In this document: positions 1 through 9,747 of the stretch, in pieces
Position numbering within the stretch: position 1 is the first letter of the stretch
Layout: every line of letters begins with the position of its first letter
Assembly: GCA_001584585.1 (NCBI GenBank)
Contig: LSYV01000019.1
Coordinates: forward strand, 1,558,891 to 1,586,385
Source of the DNA: Gonium pectorale
Taxonomy: Eukaryota > Chlorophyta > Chlorophyceae > Chlamydomonadales > Volvocaceae
DNA: 27,495 bases
Reading direction: 5' to 3'
Notes under the pieces: model-generated
What the model was told of the DNA's origin: nothing
Databases searched by the model: none
What the model saw: only the letters and a program-made list of their open reading frames with translations
Position numbers and translations under genes: made by a program

Positions 1-225
1 CAATCCCGCCGTCACCACCGCGCCCCCCGCCGTCGCCGGCTCTGGCAATCCCGCCGTCACCACCGCGCCCCCCGCCGTCGCCGGCTCTGGCAATCCCGCC
101 GTCACCACCGCGCCCCCCGCCGTCGCCGGCTCTGGCAATCCCGCCGTCACCACCACGCCCGCCACCGTCGCCGGCTCTGTCAACCCCTCCGTCACCACCG
201 CGCCCCTCACCGCCTCCGGCTCAGT
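1..225 (+). repeat. 45-bp tandem coding repeat (five copies)
   Basis: Five 45-bp units encode 15-residue blocks of the form [15 protein letters not shown]. Units 1-3 are identical, unit 4 has a few changes and unit 5 is clearly diverged. This gradient suggests recent expansion toward the left edge, so more copies may lie outside the window. Several differences in unit 4 fall at third codon positions of the SP-rich frame, which supports that frame as the coding one. Confidence 0.9.
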
Positions 226-3200
226 CATCACCACCGCCGTCGCCGCCACCACCACCGTCCCCGTCACCGCTGACCCGTTCACCTCCGCCGTCACCACCAC
301 CGTCGCCGTCACCGCCGTCCCGTTCACCTCCGCCGTCAACTCCACCACCGCCGCCGCCGTCCCCGTCGCCTTCGCTGCCACCCTCACCATCGCCGCCTCG
401 CATACGGAGGAAGTCTCCGCCGCCGCTCCCATCACCACCGCCTCCAAGTCCCCCGCCGCCGAGCCCCTCGCTACCGAACGTCCAGGCGCCGCCGCCGCCC
501 GAGACGCCCCTGTCACCCAAATCCGCCATCGGTGCGCCCTTGTGACCCTTCGTAGGGGCATAATTTACATGCATCTTGATTTGTAGTTAGGAAACGGGAA
601 CTTGTGGGTGTGCGGTGTTGTCGCTAGAGTGGCTATGGAGGAGAGGACGAAGGAGGAAAAGTCCCCTCCTCCCGCATAGGGAGGAGGGAGCTTGTGCGCG
701 TGTGTATGTGCGTGTGTGCTTTGGAGGGTGGATGGGGGTTAAGATCACAGCAATCCATCACGCTTCGGCACCCCTATCACACAACCCACAAGAAGTGCGG
801 TTCAAGCTAATGGGCTTCTTAGGAAGAGGGGCTGGGCGCGTGGGGTGTGCGGCGGGGAGGGTTTTTCGGAGGGTAAGTTTCATGGGGGCCGGGAGGGGAG
901 TCGAAGAGTGGGGAGAGTGGTCGGAAGAGGAGCGGGACGGGGGGGGCAAGTGGGGACAGGATTCAGCCGGTTGTGTCAGTGGACTTGGTCCAGTCGAAAT
1001 GCTATGAGTCGCATTGAGCTCCCCTCCCCCCATTCCACAAGAGTCTTGGTTCCGTATGCAAGCCAAGTGTCGGCGACGCGACCCGTTTCCCTTCTTCACT
1101 TCCCACCTTCCTAACCCCACTCCGCCCACCCACCCACCCACATACACATGGCCCGTGGCTGCAGCCTGCACCTCATCCGGACCCAGCTTCTCTCTGCAGT
1201 ACAACAAGGTCACGCAAACGTACATTACGGTCGCTTCCGTACAGCTGTACCGCCCGCCGGTGGATCCCGAGAGGTGCGGACATGCCTGCCCAAGAAGAGC
1301 CATCCCGACAACCATCCCGTACTGCTTTTATGCCCGTCGTGCACTGCAGTGTACATGTGCCTGGAAATGTACGTCTGTTCATCTTTCGCCCCGTCCCACC
1401 CGTGAGCTATCTGAGTATCTATCTATCGATCTATCTATTATCTATTATCTATCTATCTGCCTGTCTGCACGTATGTGCACGCAGCTGTGTGGGCCCGGTG
1501 GTCAAGGTGCGGCTGGACCTGGAGGCGGAAGCCGACACCATCCGCGGCACCACCGTCGTGCTCACCTCGCCCACCGGCCGCAAGGTGACGCTGCTGGAGG
1601 GCCGCACCACCGCCGCCGCGCTGCTGGTGGGCGGCTACTACACCTTCAGGTTGGTTATTCAGTTAGCTGGTTGGCTGGTTGGTTGCTGCTTGGACGAATG
1701 ATTAGTTGGTCCGACCGGGCGCTTACAGCCGCCCACTGCGCCAAGCGCCGGCCAGCACGCCACAACGTCCCCCCGCCTACCTCGCCCCGCCGCCCTCCCC
1801 CCTCCCCTGTGCGCCTCCTTTCCACGCACAGTGATGCGGGGGCGCCCAACCTCGTGGTCCAAGGCCCTGCCAGGAACCGACAGGTGGCATGGGGGACGTA
1901 CAGGTGCGTGTGTGCAGTGTGTGCGTGCACGCCCGCGTAACGTGTATGTGCGTGTTGGATGCATGGTTGGAATGCTGCATGGGCATGCGTGATGGGGGGC
2001 GCTCTCAATCTACGCGCGCGCGTGTGTGTGTGCGTGTGTTATGTATGCGTTACGGTATGCTCAAAACAGTTCAACGACAAAACAGTTCTATAGGCGACAA
2101 AGCAACCTAGCCGGCAGCACTTGAGCCCGACCCAGATAAGTGACCCTCTGAGTACTTAACGCTGGGGCGCTGGGAACTGGGGCGCTTGGCTGGGCTGGAT
2201 ATAGTTGGCTGAGCTGAGCTGGGCTGGGCTGACCTCCAGACAGCGTGGCCGTGTGTGCGTGGCCGTGTGTGTGTCATATGTGCGTGACAGCGTGCTCAAA
2301 CAGGTCTTAGATTGCCAACGAGCAAGAGCAACCTAGCCGGCAGCCCATGTACCCGCACTCGACCGCACGCGCGTGTGTTGAAAAGGAACACCGCGCGCGC
2401 GTGTGTGTGTGTTATGTATGCGTAACGGTCTGGTCAAAACATTGTGACTGTGTGTGTGCGGCCGCACAGGTAAAGGAGTTTGTGCGACATACGTGTATCA
2501 ACCCCCCTCCCCCCTTGATCGCTGGTCCAATCCCTTCCCAACCCCCCGCAGGCCCGCCACCCCGCTGTCGACGTTTGTGGGCGACAACCCCCGGGGCACG
2601 TGGACCCTCAACGTGACGCGGAGCACCAATGACAGCTCGCCCATGAGGGTAAGCTGCTGGCGGACTGGCGGCTGGGATGTGTCGCTGGCGGGTGGGCAGC
2701 CGGGCGGGCGGGTGTCATTTGCTGGCCCAGGACCCAGGACCCGGGACCCGATTGATCAACCAAGTCGCAAGGCGCGTGTGCGTACTTGCTGCGCGGCCAC
2801 ACCACCCCCATCGGAAACAGAGAAACCGCTCTGCGAACTCCCCTAAGCCCACGGTATCAGTCGCAATGCTCCATACCCACCCACCCGCCCCCCGGCCCCC
2901 AATAACCAAAGGTCATTCGCTGGGAGCTGCGCACGGAGGTGGGCTTCTTCTCGCCGCCGCCCGCCTCCCCCTCGCCGCCGCCAGCGCCGCCACGCAAGGC
3001 TCCGCCGCCCCGCAGCCCCATCCCCCTGGGTAAGCCGCCCAGACAGGCCGCGCCGACACGCAAGCAGCTTTCAAGCGGCAGCGCACCGTGTTTGTTTGTT
3101 TGTTTGTTTGGGGTGCAGCTGTGCATATGCCCCCCCCCCCCGCGACCCCGCCCAGCCGGGGGGGCATCTTCCTGGCCTCTCCTACGCGCCCTTCCCCCGC

Positions 3201-6200
3201 GTTACCTCTCAGCCTCGCCCTCGCCATGCACCGCGATTATTGCTGGCGGCCGGCGAGGCCTGCCGCCTGCGCGCCAGCAGGCGGGTGCCATGCCCTCCCC
3301 ATCCCGAGCACACGCGCCCATGCACCCGCGCAGCGCACACGGCCAGCCTCATCACCGCTACCCACCTCTCAAACTACTTTACGGCTGTGCGTGTGTATGT
3401 ATGTGCATGTATGTATGTTTGCGTGTTTGCTTACGCTCGCCCCCCCCCCGCCCTCTGCTCCCCTTGTCTTTGCAAGGGTCGGCCTGCACCTTTGTGCGGC
3501 GGCCGGGGGGGCAGGCAGGCCTGGCGCTGGGGCTGCAGCCCGGCGAGTCGCTGACCAAAGAAGACAATGAGGACCGTGCAAACGACACCATGAGGGTCAG
3601 GGGGTGAGGCAGCGAGCGAGGGAGGACCCTAGGGCGGGCGCAAACGAATACGCACTCGTGGAAACGCTCGCGTCAACCAGCCATCCGGAACGCAGACCGG
3701 TACTACGTGTCTGCTGCTGGCAGTTCTTACAAAAGAAGTGGCAGGGCGAGCACCCTTTTCGAGAGCTGGGGTCGCCGGCGGGGTCAAGCGTATAGCCAGG
3801 AGGGGTTAAATGTACGAGGTGGGAAGTACACGTGGGTGGACTGGGCCAGCAACGACGCCCTGAGTCGGCGTGCTGGGTCATCTGCCTGTGTTTGTTGTTA
3901 GGCTGCTGTAATAATGGGAGGTTGTGTGGGTGCGAGGGTGGGGTCAGCGGGGGTCGTTCCTTTGGCGAGGGAGGTAGAAGGGCGTCTTAGCGGCCCAGAC
4001 GCTACCGTACATATGCAGTAAACGTGTATGTGTATGCGTGCCTGCGTGTATTCCTGTGATGCGCTGTGCCCCCATGTCCGTGCCCCCAGGTGCGCCGGCC
4101 CCATCGACCGGGTCACGCTGTACCTCAACCTGACCTACAGCGACGCGCACGAGCTGCGTATCCGCCTGCAGGTGGGCGAGCGGGCTGGGCGGGAAGGCAG
4201 GGGAGGGAAAATGGGGAAGGGAAAGGGGAAAGGGAAGGGGAAAGCGAAAGGGAAGCGCCATTGTAACCCCAAACCACATTCCGCCACCACCACCCGCCGG
4301 ACTCTCCGTCCGGCGACCTACCCCCCACCGGTGCCGGCGGTGCGCCCCCCCTCCGCCCCCCCCCGGTGAATCCTCCCAATTGCTTCTGTGGGGAGGGGTG
4401 GAGGACGGGGGGGAGAAGCGAGGTGCAGGGCATGGTTCTCCTTCCCACTCCCACTCCCCACGGGCTGAATACCCTCCAGTGCCTCCCCATCTCTCCCCCT
4501 CTTCCCCCCGCTCGGCATGACATGCGCCTCTCGCGCTGCTCAACTGAGAACGCCTTCAAATCTTCAAACCTCCAATCCTCACCACAGCATGCTGCATGCA
4601 AGCCCTGAAAGAACAGCACCTTCGTTTTCTGTCAAAGGCGCCCGACCGCTTCTGTTGAGCGAAAGGGCGCCAATCGTACGCCGCCCACTCACCTGAGACC
4701 GCCCGCCAATCGTCTGACCCCGGTGGACGGCCCGTATGCCGACGGCGGGCATGAACCCTTCCTCCTCGTAGTAAGGTTCGACGGATCGATGGGGCAGACA
4801 GCCGTCCCCATACGGACGTTGCGTCACCAGGCTTGTACAGTCAGCTAGTCCGAACGCCCTCACATCCAAGCCTCGCCCATCCGCGCGCCTATTTCCCCCT
4901 TGTGCCGCCCCTACCCTACCTCAGGCGCCCAACGGCAGAAACGCGTCTGCCTTCGACAACGACCTCCTCCCCCACAACCAGGTGGGCGCGCGTCGCGCAT
5001 GTTGCCGTACACACGCGGCGGGATTGTGTGTGACACGTCTGTACGGCCGCACGCAGGTCGGTCAGGTGCCCATCATAAATGCAACGCAACTTTCCGATCC
5101 CCCCCGTGCATGCAACCACGGGTTTCCGCCGATTTCCCTTGTGCTGAATGTACCGATGATGACAAATACGCGCCACCCAAATCGCAATGCATTGCCGCAC
5201 ACACCTCGCCCGCCCAGTCCTTTTCGTCCGGCGGTTACTACATCTTTGAGGACGGCGGCTCCATGGGCTACTACACGGCCATTGACGCCGCCGGCCGGCG
5301 CATCACGGAGCACGGGGCCTACGCCCCCACCGACACCTTTTACGCCTTCCAGGGTAGGGATAGGGCGGGGTGGTGAAGGAGGCAGCAGGCGATGAAGCCG
5401 TATGCTGACGTCAGCTTGCGGTGGTGGTGGTGGTGTTACGTGTGATGACGTGTAGCACATGGAGCACGTACACGTGACACATGGGTGTGGCGTGCGGGTG
5501 CACACGGACAACGCCAACACCCTTGCTCTATGTGTCGCGTGCGTGCCGGTGCCTCCCGTCGATCCTGACCCCCCCCACACACACACCGCAGGCGCCGACC
5601 CCACCGGCACCTGGACACTCCATGTGGACGCCACGCCGCTGGACTACGACTACGAGCGGCCCGACGGAACCGGGGCGCTGTACGAGTGGATCCTGGTCTT
5701 CAGCTCGCCTGCCGCGCCTCCGCCGCCGCCCGTCCGCAGGCCCGCGGCAGCCAAGAGTGGGTCGATGTGTTGATATCTTGCTGGATTGATCGGCAGGGTG
5801 CTCGCCGGCGGTTATCGTGATTCGCCCTGTCAGATAGGACGGCATGTCCACGCACGCCTCACCATGCCTTTCCCGCCCGCCCGCCCGCCCTACTCGGCAC
5901 TCCCTACCCTTCTCTGCACTCCCCACATGTATACTCCACTCCAACGCGCTCCCCATCCCCCGTACGTAGGGGCTGCTCTACTGAGAATGCCTCAAAACCC
6001 ACTAACCCTCGTATGTCCCTCCCTGTCACTCTGCGCGTCCAGCCTGCAATGCCACCTACGCGGGGCCGGCCCTCCGCATCCCCAGCCCCGACGACTACGA
6101 GACGACGCCCACTCCCTTCAGCACGTACATCTACATGAACGGGTGAGTGCGGGACGTTTCTATTGCCAAGTCCCGTGATGAGGCCGACTGGTGCACGTCT

Positions 6201-6960
6201 GACCCATGGGTCACATTTGCGGTTGCTCACTGTTTGTGATGCGTGCCCCGCGTGCAAGCGTTAGGCTACACCTGAGTTGGTTGTTATGCCGTCGGGTGTA
6301 GGTTGGGGGCGGGGTGGGGGGGGGGGACGGAGCGGTTTGGGGATGGGGGTGGGGTGCAGAGACGCGAGGCCAGCTTAGCTGTGCGCTTACAGGTGCTCAC
6401 ATATGTCCGACAGTGCACGCAACTATGCAAAGCATGCATACACGCGTTTGTGCACCGCGCCCTTTCATCTCCCGCTCCCAAACACTGCTGGCGCCCAGCT
6501 CCTCGTTATTCATACACTCTCCCCTTTCCCCTTTCCACTTTCCCCTGTCACCCCACCCCCCGCCTCCAGGTGCGTCGGCGAGCTGTTCAAGGTCACCCTG
6601 TCCGTCAACATATCGCACCCTTATGCCGCGGACGTGGTGCTGAGGCTGACCTCCCCAAGCGGCCAGACCGCGAGCGTGCTTAGGAACACCGCCTCCGACC
6701 AGGCCAGCCTGCTGGAGAGCCAGACTTATACGTTTTCGGACGACGGCGCGACCAAGATGAACTCGGTCGCCCAGACGCGGGTGGAGGGCGTGCCGGGGTC
6801 GTTCGTGCCGGGCGGGGTGTACCGGCCGGAGGAGCGCTTCCGGGCGGCCTTTGGGACCGGGGGCAGCCCCGCCGGCAGGTGGGACCTCACGCTGCTGGAC
6901 AACAACTACCAGGGCAGGGGCGTGCTGTACGGCTGGAGGCTCACGATCCAGCTGGCTTGA
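1..6960 (+). CDS. SP-rich extracellular protein with three P (Homo-B) domains, 5' end outside window
   Basis: Exons read as 1-531 (open upstream), 1165-1273, 1485-1649, 1832-1903, 2552-2648, 2912-3029, 3477-3603, 4090-4171, 4925-4981, 5218-5353, 5592-5756, 6043-6142 and 6570-6960 (TGA). All splice phases agree and give 715 visible residues. Residues 1-176 are Ser-Pro rich ([11 protein letters not shown] type), as in hydroxyproline-rich wall proteins. Three P domains follow at about 178-337, 366-537 and 554-715, separated by Pro-rich linkers (338-364, 538-552). Family hallmarks include LTSPTG and [33 protein letters not shown], and in domain 3 [10 protein letters not shown] with a terminal GW-L-I strand. 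Each domain has a Cys pair near its start. P domains usually follow a subtilisin/kexin protease; no protease is visible here, though one could lie upstream. A role in ECM structure or processing is inferred. The first exon could instead end at the TGA at 543-545, which would make the SP-rich part a separate gene; the phase-1 donor at 532 argues for joining. Confidence 0.72.
1407..1467. repeat. (CTAT)n microsatellite in an intron
   Basis: Imperfect CTAT repeats with TTAT interruptions lie in the intron 1274-1484 of the P-domain gene, directly before the acceptor-side pyrimidine tract. Confidence 0.85.
2036..2441. repeat. Degenerate duplicated segments inside an intron
   Basis: Within intron 1904-2551, positions 2036-2068 and 2409-2441 are near copies over 33 bp, starting GTGTTATGTATGCGT. 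Positions 2101-2118 and 2327-2344 share the identical 18-mer AGCAACCTAGCCGGCAGC. CG/GT dinucleotide runs precede the blocks, which look like a locally amplified intronic unit. Confidence 0.75.
4535..4560 (+). repeat. Dispersed short motif, copy 1
   Basis: GCTGCTCA followed by ACTGAGAACGCCTTCAAA, in intron 4172-4924 of the P-domain gene. It matches copy 2 at 5972-5996 with three differences over the shared stretch. Confidence 0.65.
5972..5996 (+). repeat. Dispersed short motif, copy 2
   Basis: GCTGCTCT followed by ACTGAGAATGCCTCAAA, in intron 5757-6042, about 45 bases before the acceptor. Confidence 0.65.
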
Positions 6961-7002
6961 TGTCGAAACTATATTCAATAGATGGCTCGATCGGTGAATG
7001 GG

Positions 7003-7092
7003 TGGATGGATGGATGGATGGATGGATGGATGGATGGATGGATGGATGGATGGATGGATGGATGGATGGATGGATGGATGGATGGATGGATG
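7003..7092 (+). repeat. (GGAT)n microsatellite, about 22 copies
   Basis: A nearly pure GGAT tetranucleotide array begins about 45 bases after the stop codon of the P-domain gene and probably lies in its 3' UTR or just beyond it. Confidence 0.95.
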
Positions 7093-9747
7093 CGTGCGTA
7101 CCGTTACTTGCACAGGCGGGCGGGGCCGTCTACCGGTACGTGCTGCCCCCCGCCTGCTGTGCCACTATCGCACGGCCAGCAGAGAGGTCGTGCCGGATGC
7201 GATGCTGCTGCGCACGGTGCCGAGTAGGTATGTGGTCTGGTTGCATGCCCTTGATGGTGAGGGCTGGATGGTGTCCGTGTATGTGATTACTGTATGGGGC
7301 TGTTATGAAATCGTCGCAGCTCGTCTGCCGCGTGTGATATGTGTTTTGCTGGCGCGCTCGACGCCACGGACTGGCTGCTGCCCTCCGCTGCTGCTGGCAT
7401 TAGTCAGGTTAGGATCACCGTGGCGGACTGCGCCCCACCCACCCACCCACCCTACGCATTCATGACCGCACCCGCCAATCAGCAGCGCTCTCCATCGCTC
7501 AAATAATGTACGGCGGTGGTCGATGTTTTCCCCCAATGCCGCGCGCTCGACAGCTTAAACACTTATGTCGGTCTCTTCTGCCTCCAAACCATGTCGTTCT
7601 TATTACTATGTGCCAATGCCTGGCATGTCGACGCGCGTACGTGGCATACGTGTGCATGGCTTGCCTGGGTAGGAGCAGGGGGTGCTTGATTAAATTCGTC
7701 CATTCCACCTTGGGCTGCTGTATCTCGCACGGCGGGGGGGTGGCGTGCGCAACTGGGGTAGTGCGTATGACGCACGAACGGATTAGTCACACACGCCCGG
7801 ATCGGGTGTGAGGCACTAAAATCCCGTTGCGTGCCGATCTGCCTGTAGTCGGAAACGTGCGTGTGCCTGGTCCGTCGGTCCGCTGCATGAAGCTGGACGG
7901 ACGGATGGACGAACAAGTAAGGTCTGGCTATGTTATGCGTTACTTGATCTAGTTCGTTGTACGGTACGATAATGTTGGTGGGTGTTGAATTTTGTGGCCT
8001 GCTCGTTCGTCCGACAAGCTCTGCGTAGTTTGCCAGTGCTTCCACCACAGTATGGCCCACGGCGGCACCTTGAGTGAGGTTGGGTGTAGCGTAGCTGGTG
8101 CGCGCCACGCGCCCATTTCCCAGCAAGTGCGCTGGACCAGTCGTATGATACAGTGGTTGGCGCCAGCTGCATGTAACGAATCAAGCCTCGCCTGCTGCCT
8201 TCCTCGCCACCCACGTCACCCTCACGTCACCCCACCCTGGCCAGCTTCCGGCGCCAACCGTGCGCCCCAACCAGCAGCCCCAGACTGCTCTGAAGTCCGC
8301 ACAGCGGCACAGGGGGCTGTGGCTGCTTTGCAGCCCGACGGTTTGACTTTCAAGCATACCGGCAGCCATCGGTTACGTTTACATCCCGGCATTCCCGGGC
8401 GACCGCACTATCCTGGCCGACCCGGTGGTGATGCGCCCGCACGGCGGCTGGCAGTGATGCTGCGGATGGGGACTTGCATGGGAAAGTGCGGTGCATGGCG
8501 TCGGTCGGGGGGGCAGCAATGGCGGGCAGTCGTATGTACCCTGTACGGCACATGCACGGCACTGCAAAAAGGCGCCGGGGCGGCCGATACAGGCACCGTG
8601 GCGAGTGTACAATCAGGGTTAGGGCCAATGGGTGTTTACGGCATGGTGCAGTTCTTGGAACTTGGGAAAACAAAGGGTGCTGACATTGCGACCTGGTGCT
8701 GGTGCTCCAGAGCCGTGCCGTACGTACGAGACAAAGCACGGGCGTGACCTTGCGCCGGTGTGGTGGCGGCTGCGGCAAAAGGTTTTGCCGCTGGGGGCGG
8801 AAGGGCGCTCGGCGATGAGTCGGCGTTTGGAGGCCGCATCGTGGCTTCATCCACGACCTCAGGGGCACGGGTCGCGACAGTCAGTTCCCCCGACCGTCCC
8901 CCGCGCCCGTGATGTACGACCCTGAACGACTTCATCCATAACCCTGAAACCCTGTGCCTGAGGCGGCCGGAAGTCACTGTACTTGTTTCTGTGGTAAAGG
9001 TGTGATGAACCAGATAACCCGTTGCGCTCTGTTCGTCGCTTGCTCTTGCGTGCGTGCGCCAACGGCTGTGCGCCATACACAGATGGGCCGCCCCCCCCCC
9101 GCCGCCACGCAAGCCCAAAAGTTGCAGGTGTGTGTGAGGTGCACAACGAACCCTGCCACGCGGTTCTACAGCGGGGATAGCCAACCCAGCGCGCCCGCCG
9201 GCGCCCCTTGAACCTCACAGCAAGCCAACCTTTGGACGGGGTCCTCCGACAGCTGGACCACACAGCCGTGTAGTGGCCAACGTGGCACGGTAACAACGGA
9301 ACTACCCTACAGCATGTCGGCCGCGCCTGCCTCGCCCACATCAGCACCATAACCATATCCCCCTCAGCCCGGATAGACCACTCCAAAGCTTCACTCCACT
9401 CCGCAGCTTCCAGGGCAGGCATGCCAGCCACCGACATTTCGCCCCCCCCCCCACACACACACACGCCCACCGCCACACGCCTTGGTCAACGCCCCGCGGC
9501 GCAAGCAACAGGAACTCATCTGCCGCCTGCACAACACCAAGCCGTGGAAGTGCTGGGGCTCAAGTGCGCAGCAGCCGGCTGAAGTAAGGGCGCGCCGCTA
9601 CCCGCTCGTTCCTCCCCTCATTCGCAGGTCACAGGAGCTAGGCCCGGGCTCCAGGCCGCCCCAAGCCCGCCCACAAAGCCGCACAACGGGTGCCCCGGCC
9701 ATTGGGCCATATGGGGAGGCCGCCAGGGTCCCCGTCGACTGTCCGTC
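7093..9747. other. Gene-poor stretch with weak exon-like relics
   Basis: No gene could be assembled here. Codon use lacks the strong G/C third-position bias of the neighbouring exons. Two short plus-strand stretches look protein-like but join to nothing: 8373-8459 (contains YIPAFPGDRTILADPVV, then TGA) and 9118-9211 (see separate entry). A TGTAA, the usual volvocine poly(A) signal, occurs at 8172-8176. It is about 1.2 kb after the P-domain stop, so its use is uncertain. A 187-codon open stretch on the minus strand (7563-8126) has no recognisable domain or codon bias. Confidence 0.5.
9118..9211 (+). pseudogene. Possible degenerate MYND zinc-finger remnant
   Basis: The plus-strand frame reads CVRC, then PATRFYSGDSQ, then PAGAP and a stop. 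This resembles a MYND finger (C-x2-C ... YC-S-x2-CQ ... H) in which later Cys and His positions have become Tyr, Ser and Gly. A clearer MYND pseudogene lies 0.8 kb away on the other strand, so a second relic is plausible. The match is short and could be chance. Confidence 0.2.

Noticed and set aside
221..574. Gly-rich open frame on the minus strand
   Set aside because: It is the antisense of the SP-rich coding repeats; the plus frame with PPSPP blocks has the sensible third-position variation.
7563..8126. 187-codon open frame on the minus strand
   Set aside because: No domain, no G/C third-position bias like the real exons, and no splice partner. One such frame is expected by chance in a window this size.
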